The translations under genes were made by a program, and so were the position numbers. Below, piece by piece: positions 23,101-35,450 of a stretch of 64,000 nucleotides of DNA. The DNA is from Dromiciops gliroides. Lineage: Eukaryota; Chordata; Mammalia; Microbiotheria; Microbiotheriidae. Position 1 is the first letter of the stretch. The number at the start of each line of letters is the position of its first letter. The notes beneath the pieces were generated by a model. That model was not told the origin of the DNA and made no database searches. It worked only from the letters and a program-made list of their open reading frames with translations. Location: positions 52,359,143-52,423,142 of the forward strand of contig NC_057867.1 in assembly GCF_019393635.1 (NCBI RefSeq). Reading direction: 5' to 3'.

Positions 23101-23639
23101 GTGGCTGTTTGGTTTGTGATCAAAACAAAACATTAATGTCCTTCTCCATTCCATCTCCATTTGGACAAAAACACCGAATTTTCTTAAATGAGCATTTGAA
23201 CAAGTCACTGCTGGTCAATGAATTGCTTTATTGTTATTAATTTTTTGGTGAGGAGTGGGCAAGGCTAAAGTGACCTTTATTCATGAATTTAGAGAACTTT
23301 AAATATGAGATGCTAAACACTTCAAAGACCATTCTGCATACATGCCACATTTGCAAGTCTGGGGATAATAGGGAACTGTAAAATATTCAGGAATTTAATG
23401 AATAGGTTTATAATTAATACTTCTTTCTCTCTTGGGCCAATTCTTGGGCTTAAAAAATAGCATAAAGTGATTTTTGATCTTTTGCACCATCATTTTCAAA
23501 CCTGTAATTTTTTTGGAGGGGGGGAGGAAGAGGAAGGATTATTTTTTTGCACTCCCTAATGTAGCAGCTACATTGCAGCAGTTTTGCATCTGGGGCTTTT
23601 CCATGTGCTAGTGGCCTCTTTGTCTAACTTGCAAAACAA
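23101..23639. other. ZIC3 downstream, AT-rich, nothing recognised
   Basis: No exon or transposon is seen. It includes a G-run near 23515-23525. Confidence 0.45.
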
Positions 23640-23840
23640 AACAAACCAAGCCGAACCAGATACTCCAATACTATCCACCAATCTCAAATCAGCTACTCCG
23701 GAGATCTGGCGCTGATTAACGGCAATTTTATTGGAGGCCCCGACTCCTGTTTAAAAATTAACCAATAATTTAAAAGAACGGCTACCTGCGGGAGTTTGTC
23801 AATAGAGTATGAATTATTGATGAGGTCCTTAATTCACACT
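23640..23840. promoter_or_regulatory. Candidate conserved element downstream of ZIC3
   Basis: Repeat-free block with 'ctgattaacggcaatttt' near 23712, 'aaaaattaaccaataattta' near 23753 and 'gtatgaattattgatgagg' near 23806. Composition and clustered ATTA motifs resemble vertebrate enhancers. Inference only. Confidence 0.3.
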
Positions 23841-25249
23841 GGCTTGCCTGCAAGGCAACTTTGTGCCTGGGCCTGGGGTTCCCCCTGCAAACAGCTTGGC
23901 TTGGGGAAAGGGCTAGGAGAGATTGGCTTTTTGCAAAAGTGGGGCTCCTGCACTTTTCTCTTCTCGAGTAGTTTGGGGCCAGCAACAAGAGGAGGCTGGG
24001 GACATAGTCATCACACTTTGGACCTGCTACACGTGGGAGGAGGGGGAAGACGTCAGATTTCTTCCTGCACCCCCATCCTCAGCTTGACCTTGACATTGAG
24101 GAGGCTTGTTGGACCCAGGTCTCCATGGGTTAGATAGCTCCCAGTTTCAGTATTCCTCCTTCTATCCGAACCCCAGATGATTTTCAAATCTGAGCAAAGT
24201 TTCCCTAAAGATGAAAGCCGTTTGGAACATGGAAGAGTTTAAGTGAAAATGTTGGGATGGGGGGGGGCGTCTTTAGAAACATGCCTTGAATCATTTCCCT
24301 TTTCATCCCCCCCCCAACTTTAGGAGAGGGGTGGCAGGGCACAGGCTTGTGTTTAAAAAGTTTCGAACTCCACGTAGTGGCTTTGAAATCACTTTAGCTT
24401 AGCGTTAGGAGAGGCCAGGAAAAGCAAACTAGCGGAATTACCATAATCATAATTAATAACAATGATGAGCCCACCAAGGAAGCCCACCAAATGTCAGAAG
24501 TGCCCAGGTCCACCGTTACTGGGGTGGGGTGTCCAGCAAATTTCCCTAATCTTTATTTCCCCGGGCTAGTTGGGAAGAATGGGGGGGGGTTCTGGGGGGG
24601 GATGGGAAGCAAGTGGAACTTTGCATTTGACATGCTAGCCAGGGAATGCTTGCAAGTGTCCTGTTATCCAAGAAATGCTGTTGGGGCTGCGAATTTCCGT
24701 TGTTTTCCTTTCATCTCCAACAGGCTGATTTGGAAAATAAAACTTGCAGCCCGTGGCCCTGTAGTTGTTGCTGCAGCAGCAGCAGTAACCTCAGAGGAGC
24801 CACTGTTCATTTGGGGGTCTGGCCAGACTGGGCCTTGGTTCTGTTGCTGGTGATTTGGGCGCGGGAGGGGAAAGGGGGCGAGTTGATTTCACGTGTGTTT
24901 ACGCTACCAACTCAGAATGACCGCTTTTCCTTTCGAGAGCCTTGGCAGGTGAAAGATCAGGGTGGTGGCCAAACAGGCGCCTTCCCCCCAGATTGCGGCT
25001 GGAGAAGGAGGGGACCGGCAGCTCCCCGAGGAAAGATGGGCTAGCAAAGCTTCCTCGCCCCTCCCCTCTTCTCCCTTCTTTACCCTTCATCCCCGCCAAT
25101 GGATGGGGCTGGGGGGAGGGGAGTGAAGGCCCATGATCTTTTTGTGCTCAGGGGTTCCCCAAAGCATTGAATGCCTCTTGCCTGAGCACTCCCCTAAAAG
25201 ACAGGCAGAATTCCTGCTCTTGCATTAAAACTGACAATTGATCCCCAGA
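23841..25249. other. Intergenic, nothing recognised
   Basis: G-run-rich mixed sequence with a (GCA)n patch of four units near 24773-24784. No coding or RNA gene seen. Confidence 0.45.
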
Positions 25250-26750
25250 ACCTGCCTCCGGACCCCGACGTCCGAGCGCCTGTGCTGGGACCGACCACAC
25301 ATTCCTGGTCCAGGCATCCTTCCTCATCCCCAGCAGATCCTTTGCAGGTTTTAGTCAAGCTCCAAAGGGTTTGGGGAAAAAGGCATTAAACGTCTCCTCT
25401 CCTTTCTCCTCCCCTAAGACCCTCAGACCTCTCCCTCCCTCCAGTGACGGCCGCCGGCGGGAAGGCCCCGAGAGGGAGTGAGAGCGGACGGGTGAGCGGG
25501 AGCAGCTTGGCAGGCACCTGAGCACCAGCGAGCAGCAAAGGGTTAAGCAGGGCCCACGAACAGCGGGCTCGCCTGGCCACTCCCCAGCCACAAACTTTGC
25601 CTGCGCGGTTTTCGTCTCGGGTCCTTTCTGTCACTACCGAGCCCACGCCCGCCTGGCCAGCCCAGCCCAGGGCAGTGTCGGAGGGAGTCGGCCTCCCCTA
25701 GCAGCATCCTCATGGCCCCGGGGCCACAGCTGCCCGACCCGAGGCCAGTCCTGGCCCCCCGCGGCCACGGCCAGGAACAGAGGAGAAAAGTTGGCCACCC
25801 CAGAGCCTCCGGGTATTTGGGACTCGAATACACGCGTGTGCGCAATGGGAGGGCTGCTTTCGGTTCAAGGATAGGGGGGCACAGGCTACGAGCAAAGAGG
25901 GGACTCCAGAAAGGACCCCGGCACTCCCGTGTTCCTTGGTTTTGGAGAGCCCTGGGGACGCCCCCCTTCCTCAAGCCCCTAGCCAAATGCGCAGGCGCAG
26001 TGTGCCCCCCGCCCCCCAGCCAGGGCCCCGAGATTGGTTAGGGGAGGGGAGGGGGTAGCGCGCTCCGGGCTCGAGTTGAAAGGGACTTTGCCCCCTAGCA
26101 GCCGCCGCTGCCGCGGGGGCGGGGCTGATTTTGGGGCGGCTCTGATGCCGGGAACATGGCGGCGGGATGGGAACCCCCTGCGGAGTGGAGCGGGGGGCTG
26201 AAGCGGTGGGGCTGCGGAATTGTTTTGTCCTGGCTCTTCAACTCCCTTGTTATCGCACAGCCCTTCGCTCCCCACGGGGGCAAAAGTGTCCCCAAGCGGG
26301 TGCGGAGCCCTTGGGCCCTGAGCTCGCGGGAAGTTGGTGGAGCCGCCCGGGGGTGAGGGGTGAGGGGTAGGGAGGTGCTTTGGCCTAGGCCGGCGAGCCG
26401 GAGGGAAGCTCACCCCCCCCCCCATCACCACCATCCCGGAGCCACGGGTCCGCAGCACCCTGCCTGGGCTCAGGAGCAGCCCTTGGGCCCGGGGGTGGGG
26501 GTGGGGTTGGGGAGCCGTGGCATTCTGCTAGAGCTCGTAGCAGGGAGGTTTCGCTGCCCCTCCAAGTCCTAGAGAGGAGAACACCCTCTCCCCCCCCCCC
26601 GGCCGCCTCCCCCCAGCCATCCCACCCCACCGCACCGAAGAAAGCAGGCGCCATCCCTGAACAAAACGAGCCGGGGCGCCCAAAGGGATGCACCGCGGAG
26701 AGCCGCTGCGGGCCCCTTTCTTTGGTGCTTGGAGGGCCGTCATCTGCATA
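25250..26750 (+). promoter_or_regulatory. Unassigned CpG island with NRF1-like and YY1-like sites
   Basis: Dense CG from about 25255 to 26710. On the plus strand 'tgcgcaggcgcag' (25988-26000) fits an NRF1 site, 'gggggcggggctg' (about 26115) an Sp1 site, and 'gaacatggcggcg' (about 26152-26164) the sense-oriented YY1 element often just inside housekeeping first exons. The ATG in the YY1 site (26156) opens a 66-codon frame starting MAAGWEPPAEWSGG, which I do not recognise. A GTGAGG donor-like site follows near 26352. It could be the first exon of a separate plus-strand transcript; no further exon is identified. Confidence 0.5.
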
Positions 26751-27849
26751 TGCTGAGCCCGGGTTTTCTGCATATCTAATTTAGATGTAAGCCTGGAAAA
26801 CGGTATTGTCTTAGCCTCTGTGTGTGCCATTAACAGCTGGTGGTCTTACTGGAAGGGGGGAAGGGGGGGCGGAGCCCGGATCAGGAAAACCTGCTTTCAG
26901 GCAGCAAGGAAAAAACCCGGGTTAGCTGGCGAATCTGAGGCGCCCCTTGGCTTCCTCCCGAGGAAAAGGTGTAAGTTCGCTTCTGATCGCCTCTTTGGGC
27001 GCAAAATCCCAGGCTCTCTTAGCTTGCTTTTGACCTAAAAGCTTTTAAGAAAAGAACCGCGTTTGGTGTGTGAGGCGTAGGCCCTGTCTTGTGCGAAACT
27101 CCAAACTGCAAAATGGAAAAAGTCGGTTAAATCATCTGGAGGCTTCCAAAGATCTGATTGTTGGGGGGGGTGGGGTGGGGGTGGGGTTCATGGAGGCACA
27201 AGGGGAGACTCCCTTTTTGAACTGTCCCAGATGCCTCAAGCACTCATTCCAGGGAAAAAAAAATCTGCAAGCCTGCCTTTCTCGGCAGTGAAAAATTTAT
27301 GGACTTGTCTTCTCAGTGTTGCAGTCCGCAGAAATGATGGCTTTGATTCAAGAATGTAAAATATAGTTTGGTTAGCATCTTGAGAACTAGGCAGGCCCTG
27401 GATGTGCTATTCTTTTCTTCTGGATTCCTCTTGCAGATCAGAGACAAGGCTTCAGTAACATGGGACCTGGTTCTGAAAAAGTCCACGACTTTTTTTTTTT
27501 CATTTTTAAGAGTGGCCACCCTTTTCCACGCTAGTCTCCCTAGATGAACCTAACTATAGGAACTGACCATCAGTGAGAGTGAGAGATCAAAGGCAATTAG
27601 TAACTTGATGCTCAGTATAGACTTGATTTTTCTTGGGGGGGGGGGTGGTACTCTGGACTCTGAGCTTTCTATTAGCCGAATCTTTCGGAAACTAGCTACA
27701 TTTCCTGTAAGTGTAGGATAATGACAAATTAAGTCATTACACCAAAAAAAATGACTAGTTTAAGAATATTCCCAGTTAGGTCTCCTTCCATCAATTGAGA
27801 GGTTTGTTCTTTTACAATTTGCAGGACTACATGCAAGATTGTAACTAGA
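26751..27849. other. Intergenic, nothing recognised
   Basis: Contains 'cattaacagctgg' near 26828 and G-runs near 27164 and 27637. No gene or clear transposon. Confidence 0.45.
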
Positions 27850-28092
27850 TCAGCCCAGATCCCACCTTCTGCGGGAGGCCTTTCGTGGCTCCCCCTCCAC
27901 CCCCAACCACCAGTATCTTCCCCCCTGAGATTACTTTCTATCTATATGTCTTTTATCTACTTACTTGCTTAAATGTTGTCTCCCACTGGGACATGAACTT
28001 CTGGAGGGCAGAGACTGTTTTTTACCTCTGTATCTCCCAGTGCTTAGCACAGTGGCAGACACACAGCAAGCATTTAACAAATATTTGTTGGC
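27850..28092 (+). mobile_element. L2 LINE 3' end, degraded
   Basis: Carries the L2 tail order: 'ggcctttcgtggctccccct', 'gggacatgaacttctggagg', 'ggcagagactgttttttacc', 'cagtgcttagcacagtggca', 'catttaacaaatatttgttg'. Confidence 0.8.
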
Positions 28093-31088
28093 AAATTGAG
28101 TTTTCAGTGCTGTTAAGAGGTATATGGCTGACATTTCTTCTCCCCAGACCTGGGGCTGTTCCTACAGCTATGTCATAAGTAAAGCTCCTATTGATATCAG
28201 GGAATTGTGGGCATGGGATCATGGGCATGGACTGCCTGCAGCTTAGGGCTGGTGGATAAAGTGGCATTTGCTGGCTAACAGACCTCCCAAGGGGAAAAAA
28301 TCCAATATATTGCTTGCTTTTGCTGAAATCTGGTATCTGCCAAGTAGAAAGGTTGGGGGAAAGAGAAGGTGGCAGGAAGCTTTTAAAACTGGATGGTTCC
28401 AAGTTCCCTATGTGTAAGTGATCAGAAGATTCAATCCTGGAAATGGTCGTTGCCAGGGTCTAATTTTCAAGGCTGAAGTTAGAAGGAAGTAGGGAGCTTT
28501 GTTTCAAAAGGTTTAGCCACCCAATAACCAAGGGCTCTTGGATTTAATTTGCTGTAACTTCCTGGGCTCCCTAATCCCCCCAATAGCGGTATGAATAGAG
28601 TTGTACAATAACTAGAGAAACACTCTTTAAACCGAAGTTTTATTGTTTGAAAGGCTGGTGCTGTTTGCTGACAGGGTGGGTCTAATTTTTTTAATTGGTC
28701 CTTTTGTGTTCACATTTTTGGGTAGATTTCAGTGATCTTTGCATAGGCTGTAGTTTAAGCTGTTGCATATTGAAGATGTCATTATGATCTAGTATTTGAG
28801 ACAGTTGATGAATGTGGCCTTTTTAGCCACGAAGTGGGGCCCAACAGGCTATGTGCTATCTGCACCTCTTTGGTTTGCCAGTGTTCTCAGTACTTGATAT
28901 CAGCATCAGCGATTACTTGGAGAGAGAGGAGTGTAGTCAAAAAAGCTGCATAGAAATTGGAAAACCGGGGTTAGAGTCTGGACTTCGACAAATACTAGCT
29001 CTGGGACCTTTAGCAAATCACTTAACCGTTCTTGAGCCGCCGTTGGTTTATGTGTCCAGTGGGGGTGCCAGCTCCAGCCTAATTTACAGGGTTGGTATGA
29101 GGATCCACTTAGATAATGGTTGTACTTTCCAAAGTCCTACACAACTGCAAAGTTTTCTCATCCAGTTCCTATAAATTAATTTAGGGCTAAAGGCATATGT
29201 GTGTGTTGGGGGGGGGGAGCAACCATTTAAGGATGGTTTATTGAGACTTTAAAGAAAATCACACCAATTTGAAAGTCCCCTAAGCACCCAGATTCATCAG
29301 AGACATGAAGTGATAATCCAGGTTTTAGCAGCAATACGTCTCGTGGAGGTATAGAAAGGTTTTCTTCTCTTGGAATAATTCATCCTAAATTGAGAAGCCA
29401 TGTGGGAACTGGAAATGAAAGAGAGCCACTCTCTCCCTCCCCTTCCCCTTAGTCTATGAATAAATAGGAAGAGGAAGGTGAAGACTGAATTCGCTGCATA
29501 ATCCAATCGTATTTTGGGTTTTCTGGCTGACCTGGCTGACAATGTTCATTCTTTTCTTTGAAAGAAACTTGCACCATTCCCAACTAAAGCAGTTGAAAAA
29601 CTTTATTAAAAAAACTTGCTTTGTTAAAGTAATTTTCCAAGTTTGTGTTTGAAGACCATTATCTAGATTTCTCTCTGGATTTCTTTTTCTAAACCAAACA
29701 GTTTAAATAGTTGTTGGTGATGGTGGTTGTTTCTACAACAGTAAAAAACCCCACCAGCACCTGACCTTATCCGAAGCCTAGTGAACCTGTGGGATTACAT
29801 AGGCTTGGCCTTGTAGTGATTTTCCCAGTATCTGCATCCTTGAGATGGCTAACTAAATTAGCCAGACTTCCTTTAGTTTTCTAATTGCACCTGCAGAAAT
29901 CTGGGGTGAGGGGCTAAGTTACATCAGCAGAGACTGTGCAGTTCTCAGTGTAAGAATCTGCTGGTATTGGGGTTGTGAAGAATATATTAAGAAATATTCA
30001 TTCTAGAATAGGATTAGGCAGCTTGGCTAAGGAAGCACAGAATGGGAGCTGAAGAAGATGCTGGTGGGATGGGAGTGGGGGGGTGGGGAGAGAAGGAGGT
30101 TGGCTCTGGGACCTCTCCACATCCCTCTTCCAGCTCTTGACAATCTATGATCAGATAATGTTTTAAAGGGGAAAAATGACTAAATTGAGGCTGTCTGCTT
30201 AGTGATTTGACTTGAGTAAAATCTGCCCTAATGTGTGTGTATGTGTGTGTGTTTTGAACAAAACCAGCCACCCTTTCCTCACATTCACGTATAGGGGAAA
30301 ACTGAACAATACCTGTAACATAAACTTGCTTTCTAGCACATTGAGCAAAATTCTAAAGAGCAGAGGCTGCAAAGTACAGGACTTGGGAGCATGAGAACTC
30401 AGAGCAGCTGCTGAGGCTGCTGCTTATATGCAGTTTATCCAGGCTGTAGCAATGTTAGCTTCTCACTTTTCAAATGTCTTTAACATCTTTAATGAAGGAC
30501 TATCAGGGAATATATTTGTCAGATTAGGCCATTATGAAATACAGTCCAACTTCAGCCTGATTAGAGAAGGCTGCTTTTAGGGGTCTTTAGATCTACTTGG
30601 ATTTTTTTCCCCTTAAAACTCCAAGTAAGTAGGATAATGACCTGAGTCTGTGATACTTATGGGGGGGGGTTGAGGGGAAGGGAGAATCTAATCTTCTCAT
30701 TTTGATCTTAGGGTTATTTAACTCCATCAAGGATATAAGGATGAGTCTATGAAGAAGTACTCTACAATAATAATACTAATAATAATGATAGTTGAAGGGC
30801 TGTCACGTGGTCGAGGGATTCAACTTGTTCTGGTTGGCAGAACCCAGAGGGATGGCTGGAAAATACAGAGGTACATTTAGGCTTGGTGGCAAGGAAAGTT
30901 TCTGTACCATGAAAGCTGTTGAGGGAGAAGTTGGGCCTGGGTCCCCTGGACTGGAGGTGGGTCTAGCAAAGGCCAAAGGACTACTTGTTGGAGGGTCTAG
31001 TTCAGGAACAAACTGGACCCAGGCCAACCCTGTACCCATTCTTCTCCCCATTATACCATAGCTCCTGTTTCTCTAGCTTCCCAAAGCA
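28093..31088. other. Intergenic with only faint ancient repeats
   Basis: A weak MIR-like stretch is at about 28930-29060 ('tagctctgggacctttagca'). A TG tract lies at 30231-30252. A repeat-free AT-rich block at about 28610-28800 might be regulatory. No exon is recognised. Confidence 0.45.
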
Positions 31089-31231
31089 TTTTTTTTGGTG
31101 AGGCAATTGGGGTTAAGTGACTTGCCCAGGGTCACACAGCTAGTAAGTGTCAAGTATCTGATGTCAAATTTGAACTCAGGACCTCCTGAATCCAGGGCCG
31201 GTGCTCTATCCACTGTGCCACCTAGCTGCCC
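31089..31231 (-). repeat. CORE-SINE (WSINE1/MAR1-type) with TSD
   Basis: Reverse copy from T-run to 'cacctagctgcccc'. 'cttcccaaagcatttt' occurs on both sides (about 31078 and 31232) as the target duplication. It is the first young SINE after about 25.6 kb without one. Confidence 0.93.
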
Positions 31232-31499
31232 CTTCCCAAAGCATTTTGATCCCAACACAGCATTGAGGTAGGTAGCCCAGATATTCTTTTCCTTTTGCTA
31301 GGGGAGGGATGCTGAACATGACTTGCTCAGCCGTCATTCAACTGGCAAGTGACTAAACCTTGATTCAAAACTCTAGGTTTTCTGCTTCCCAAATAGAATC
31401 ATTGGTCCTCTCATGCCTTATATGCATAAGAACCACTTATATGCAGCCAGTTGAGCTGGAACTTTTTTATACTGTCTACAATGATTCATTTCCAGGTTT

Positions 31500-31640
31500 A
31501 TCTCATTCATTAGGATCATAGATTTAGACCTAGAAGGGACCTTAGAAGTCAAGGGATAAGAGATTTCGAACTGGGGTTCACCACATCCAGGCCAAGAGCA
31601 GTTAAGCAACTTGGCCAAGGTTATGTGAAGTAAGTAACCA
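31500..31640. repeat. MIR3/Ther-type old repeat
   Basis: 'aggatcatagatttagacct' then 'agaagggaccttagaagtca' and 'ttggccaaggttatgtgaag', the pattern of an ancient SINE family repeated at several points in this window. The name is from memory. Confidence 0.6.
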
Positions 31641-31689
31641 TGTCAAACAGCTGAGCTTTCTGTTTTTCATTTGGTTAATTTCTTGTTTT

Positions 31690-32070
31690 TCATATCTTGA
31701 AATTTTTTCCTAATATATACAGGCATAATCGTTGGTGCTATGGCGCAAATTAATAGTGTTTTTGTAAAACAATTAGATGCACAGAAGGGCATATAAGACA
31801 TATTGCATTTCATAAATATAATCACTAGATCAAGCATGTGGTTTTTATGAACACAGCTATGAATATTTAACTATGCAAAATTAAAATATTATTAAATTAC
31901 TGTTGTTCATTATTTTACTAAGTGAGTACACTTAGTCTCAGCAAGACTGATTTTACAGACTGAAAACATTTTTTAATGGACCCAGGTCATGGTTTTTCAT
32001 TTGATTGAAATGATCAGTATTTGATTGAAATAATTTTGTCCCTAAATCAGATTAAAACAGTGAGGGTAGT
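31690..32070. promoter_or_regulatory. Repeat-free AT-rich block, candidate distal element
   Basis: Dense in ATTA/TAAT motifs ('gcgcaaattaatagtg', 'gcaaaattaaaatattatta') without repeat features. Function is inferred from composition only. Confidence 0.22.
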
Positions 32071-32604
32071 ATAATTTATGAGGAGAGAAGGGAATAAATG
32101 TTGGGGTGTCTTGTAGTCACCTGTCACGGTGCTCTGGGGCTTATAGTGGGTCCTAAATAAATACTTGTTGATCTGAAGTCAGTTCCCTAAGAGGAACTTG
32201 CAATCTTCTTTGAGGTATGATAGTCTCCGTGGTGGAATCAGCGAGCCCCTTTCGAAGGGGGAGAACCAGGAATGGTCATTTGGATGTGGAAGGGCTAGTC
32301 TATTTGTTATGTAAAAAACAATTTTATGGCTTTTTCAGTCAGACCTCAGACTTTATTTTATTATGATGGTACCCTTCATCTTTTCTGTGACTTATATTGA
32401 CATTGGATGAAAAGACATCAGGGAGGTTACTGAACTCTGATGTTCTACAATATGTTTATTACCTTTGAACCTTAAAATCTTTGCATGAAGATGATCTAGC
32501 TAAGAGATGTCCAGTCATGCTGATGTGGGGGATGAAGGAATTCAAAGAAGCAAGCTGGCATTTCTTGAGAACAGAGGGACCTTGGTGTCTTCCTTATTAG
32601 TGTG
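32071..32604. other. Intergenic, nothing recognised
   Basis: No gene. A possible short LINE tail at about 32130-32180 ('cctaaataaatacttgttga'). Confidence 0.45.
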
Positions 32605-32750
32605 AAGCTTAGCTTTGCCATTTGCTGCCTGTGTGACTTTGGGAAAGTCTCTAGACCTCACAAGCCCTCAGTTTCCTTTTCTGTAAAATGACAGGGTTGG
32701 TGTAGAGGGCCTCGAAGGGTCCATTCAGCTCAAGTACCTATGATCAGGTA
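32605..32750 (+). repeat. MIR-type SINE remnant
   Basis: 'gctgcctgtgtgactttggg' followed by 'cctcagtttccttttctgta' and 'aaatgacagggttggtgtag', the MIR core and tail order. Confidence 0.75.
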
Positions 32751-32869
32751 CCCATAATGTTATTATCACCATTATCCATTTGTCCTTCTTCCTCTTCATC
32801 TCATCTTGGCCAGTCCTGGGTAAAGACTGCGCATTTAGAAAGAATTGTTTAGTTTAGCATCAGCTGGTC

Positions 32870-33155
32870 CCTTACCTGGAGTTTGTTCTCCTTGCTCACC
32901 ACGACATCCTAGACTAACTACCCACAAGGCTGAACTTAAGCACCAGCTCCCACCTGACCATTCTGAATCCCTGTATTTATCAGTGATCAGTCCCACTCTT
33001 CAAGTTCTATGACATACTTAGCTATTTACATGTTGTGTCAGCCCAAAGGGCAGGGTCACTTTTTCTTTCTGACTTTTTGTCTCTAGCACCTTGTACCATG
33101 CCTTGCACATAGCAGACACTTCAGAAATGGTTATTGGATTGGATTGTGACAACTA
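32870..33155 (+). mobile_element. L2 LINE 3' end, degraded
   Basis: 'ccacaaggctgaacttaagc', 'gggcagggtcactttttctt', 'ccttgcacatagcagacact' and a terminal 'ttattggattggattg' follow the L2 3' end order. Confidence 0.7.
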
Positions 33156-33639
33156 AGATTGTGTGTGTTTGTGTGTGTGTGAACCAACTTAATTATAGAC
33201 CATTCTCTCTGGCATAATACTCTTTTGGGGGGGCATGACGCATTTATTAAAGCATATTAAATTTTAGTAGAGAGAGCACATGGCTCAGAAAGTTAGGAAA
33301 GCCTATCTAGGAAAGAGGAGAGAGAGAAAAGGGCCGAATGGTTCTCCTTCCAAGTTCCCAGGCCAAGGGGGCACAATAACTCTTAATAGCATGTCCATCA
33401 CCAAACCCTACCTCAGCAAAGAACCACCACCTTCTGTTCCACTCCCCTCTACCCCCATTCTTCCCCAGCTCAAGAATGCATCACTGTAAGAAACTTGGTT
33501 GGAGAGAGTAGTAGAAACACAAACTTAAAGAAAAGTTCAGTGGGTGAATTTTGGAAGTGAAAAATAAAACTGTTTTGTCCTCTGTACTGTATGCCTCCAA
33601 TGTTTATTCTCACATTGTCTTTTTACATTTTTTTTCTAC
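33156..33639. other. Intergenic, nothing recognised
   Basis: A TG tract near 33161-33181. No gene. Confidence 0.45.
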
Positions 33640-35450
33640 TGCAGTTTCCTTAGAAAAAGAATGTTTTGATTTTTAGGAGCCCTGGACTTTATCAAGTCAT
33701 CAAGAACTTCATGGTGGATGAGAAAATCCTTCTTGTCACCAGCCTCAGGAAGACAGCTCCAAAGTCAACTCTGGGAGGAGCTGGTGTCTGCGTTGCATGG
33801 TTGACCGTGTTTGGGGTGGGGGGGGGAGTGACAATGAATTTTAATATCTCAGTGTGTAGGAATAGCCCCTGGCTTAATCCCTGTCTGAATATGTCCGACA
33901 GAACTGTATTGTGGGTTCTTTTTTTTTCTGGCCAGTTGTGGACAGTGTATATGTCGTTGACAAGGTGATGTGATTTCTTTGAAACAGCGCTGCAATTGAT
34001 CAGACTATCCGGAGTCCTCCTACCCTGTGCTGAGCTGCATCTGATTGGCTGTGATGATATGTGTGTTTCGTTAACTTCTGCCCATTGACATATTAAATGA
34101 AGATGCACAGGGAAGCGACATCAGTGATTTCAATTGACTCGTCAATTGCCAGTACATAGCCCTCATCAGGCTTCGCTTTGCTAACAAGCTGATCCAGCAC
34201 ATGTGACAACAAGGAGGCCAGTCCTTCAAACAAATGACATGTTTGATAAAGAAATCTTTTCAAACTCATTATGCATTTCCTTTAGCTTTTGTCTTTCGCC
34301 CTAGTACAGCATCTGTTGCAGGAGCCATCCGTTCCTTCCTTGATCATTGCTGCATCTTCTGTGATTGGAGTGTCTTGTCTGCTAAGAGATGGGAAATGTA
34401 GCTTCTGTTTCTCCCTGTTGTAGCATTGGACTCTTGCCTCTCTGCCTCCCTCAGCTGAGATTTAATCTTGTGAATGAGGCTGCCTTAAGGCATTATCATA
34501 AGATTCTCTAATAAAAAGGCAATGTCCTGGAAGAAATAGGGAGTGGGGTGGGGGGTAGGGGGGTGGGAAAGAGTGCCTCTGTGGAATCTAGGAGCCTTCA
34601 TGAAGAAAAGCTTTTTTTGCCGATGTGGTAACACGGAGGGGAGAAAACTTTACATGAATTTTGTAAGGCTGAGACAATTGCAGAGATGAAAAATCACAGT
34701 TGTGTTGTAAATAAGATGTTTGCGATTCCCTCCTTGGGGAGTAGTGTTTAACTTCATCTTTTGCTTATGTGCACGAAACTAAATACATGCGTATGTCTGG
34801 ATTCTGGATTGCATGCATCTGGCTCCATTAGATTTCATGTAATTGCATATTGACTAATGGCATAATACAGCTATTTGACGACTGAATTGAGGTCCAAATG
34901 CTGCTATTAGCAGTGTAATCACTTTGGATAAGTGAATAGTTGGACTACAGTACTTGAAAATCGGAAACCAGGACAATAACTATTCTTGGGTTTTAAAGGG
35001 GGAAAAAGATCCATTGTAACATTTGGACTCAGATATAAACTATTATGAATTCCTAATTTGTAGGTCATGAGGAAAAGTAATTGTGGTAATTGTGAGACCT
35101 CTCAATGCTTCAAGACTAATGCCCTGTGCTGTCTTTTTCATTGCTTATATATAATATATATGTATGTATATAAACATTTTCTTTTGCGGGTAAAGTGATC
35201 TCAGAGTCTACATGTACTATAAATCTTTTAATTAAATATGAAATCTTTTGGAAAAGGTAATTATGTATTTGTTTTTAATTTGTGTTCAGTTCTCCAAATG
35301 CACAGCCTGGGGCATGCTTTGGTTGCTAGCTGAGGTGATCCTGTAGCCTTGCACTAATTAAAACATATTTGGTGCAATCAGTAATAAGACTCAGATTTGT
35401 GTAAACACACACACACACACTCAAACGTACATACAGTCATTTAAATAAAA
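33640..35450. promoter_or_regulatory. 1.8-kb repeat-free tract, candidate cluster of conserved elements
   Basis: No transposon is seen for about 1.8 kb in an otherwise repeat-rich half of the window. Segments near 34020-34350 ('ctgattggctgtgatgatat', 'tttcaattgactcgtcaatt') and 34800-34940 ('catgtaattgcatattgact', 'ctgctattagcagtgtaatc') have the motif-dense look of vertebrate developmental enhancers. Conservation not tested. Confidence 0.35.

Noticed and set aside
33646..33970. Possible alternative last exon of ZIC3 (acceptor 'tttctactgcag' followed by a 100-codon frame)
   Set aside because: Joined in phase 0 from ZIC3 exon 2, this acceptor gives a stop after two codons (TTTCCTTAG). The longer frame needs another acceptor and resembles no ZIC3 tail I can recall.
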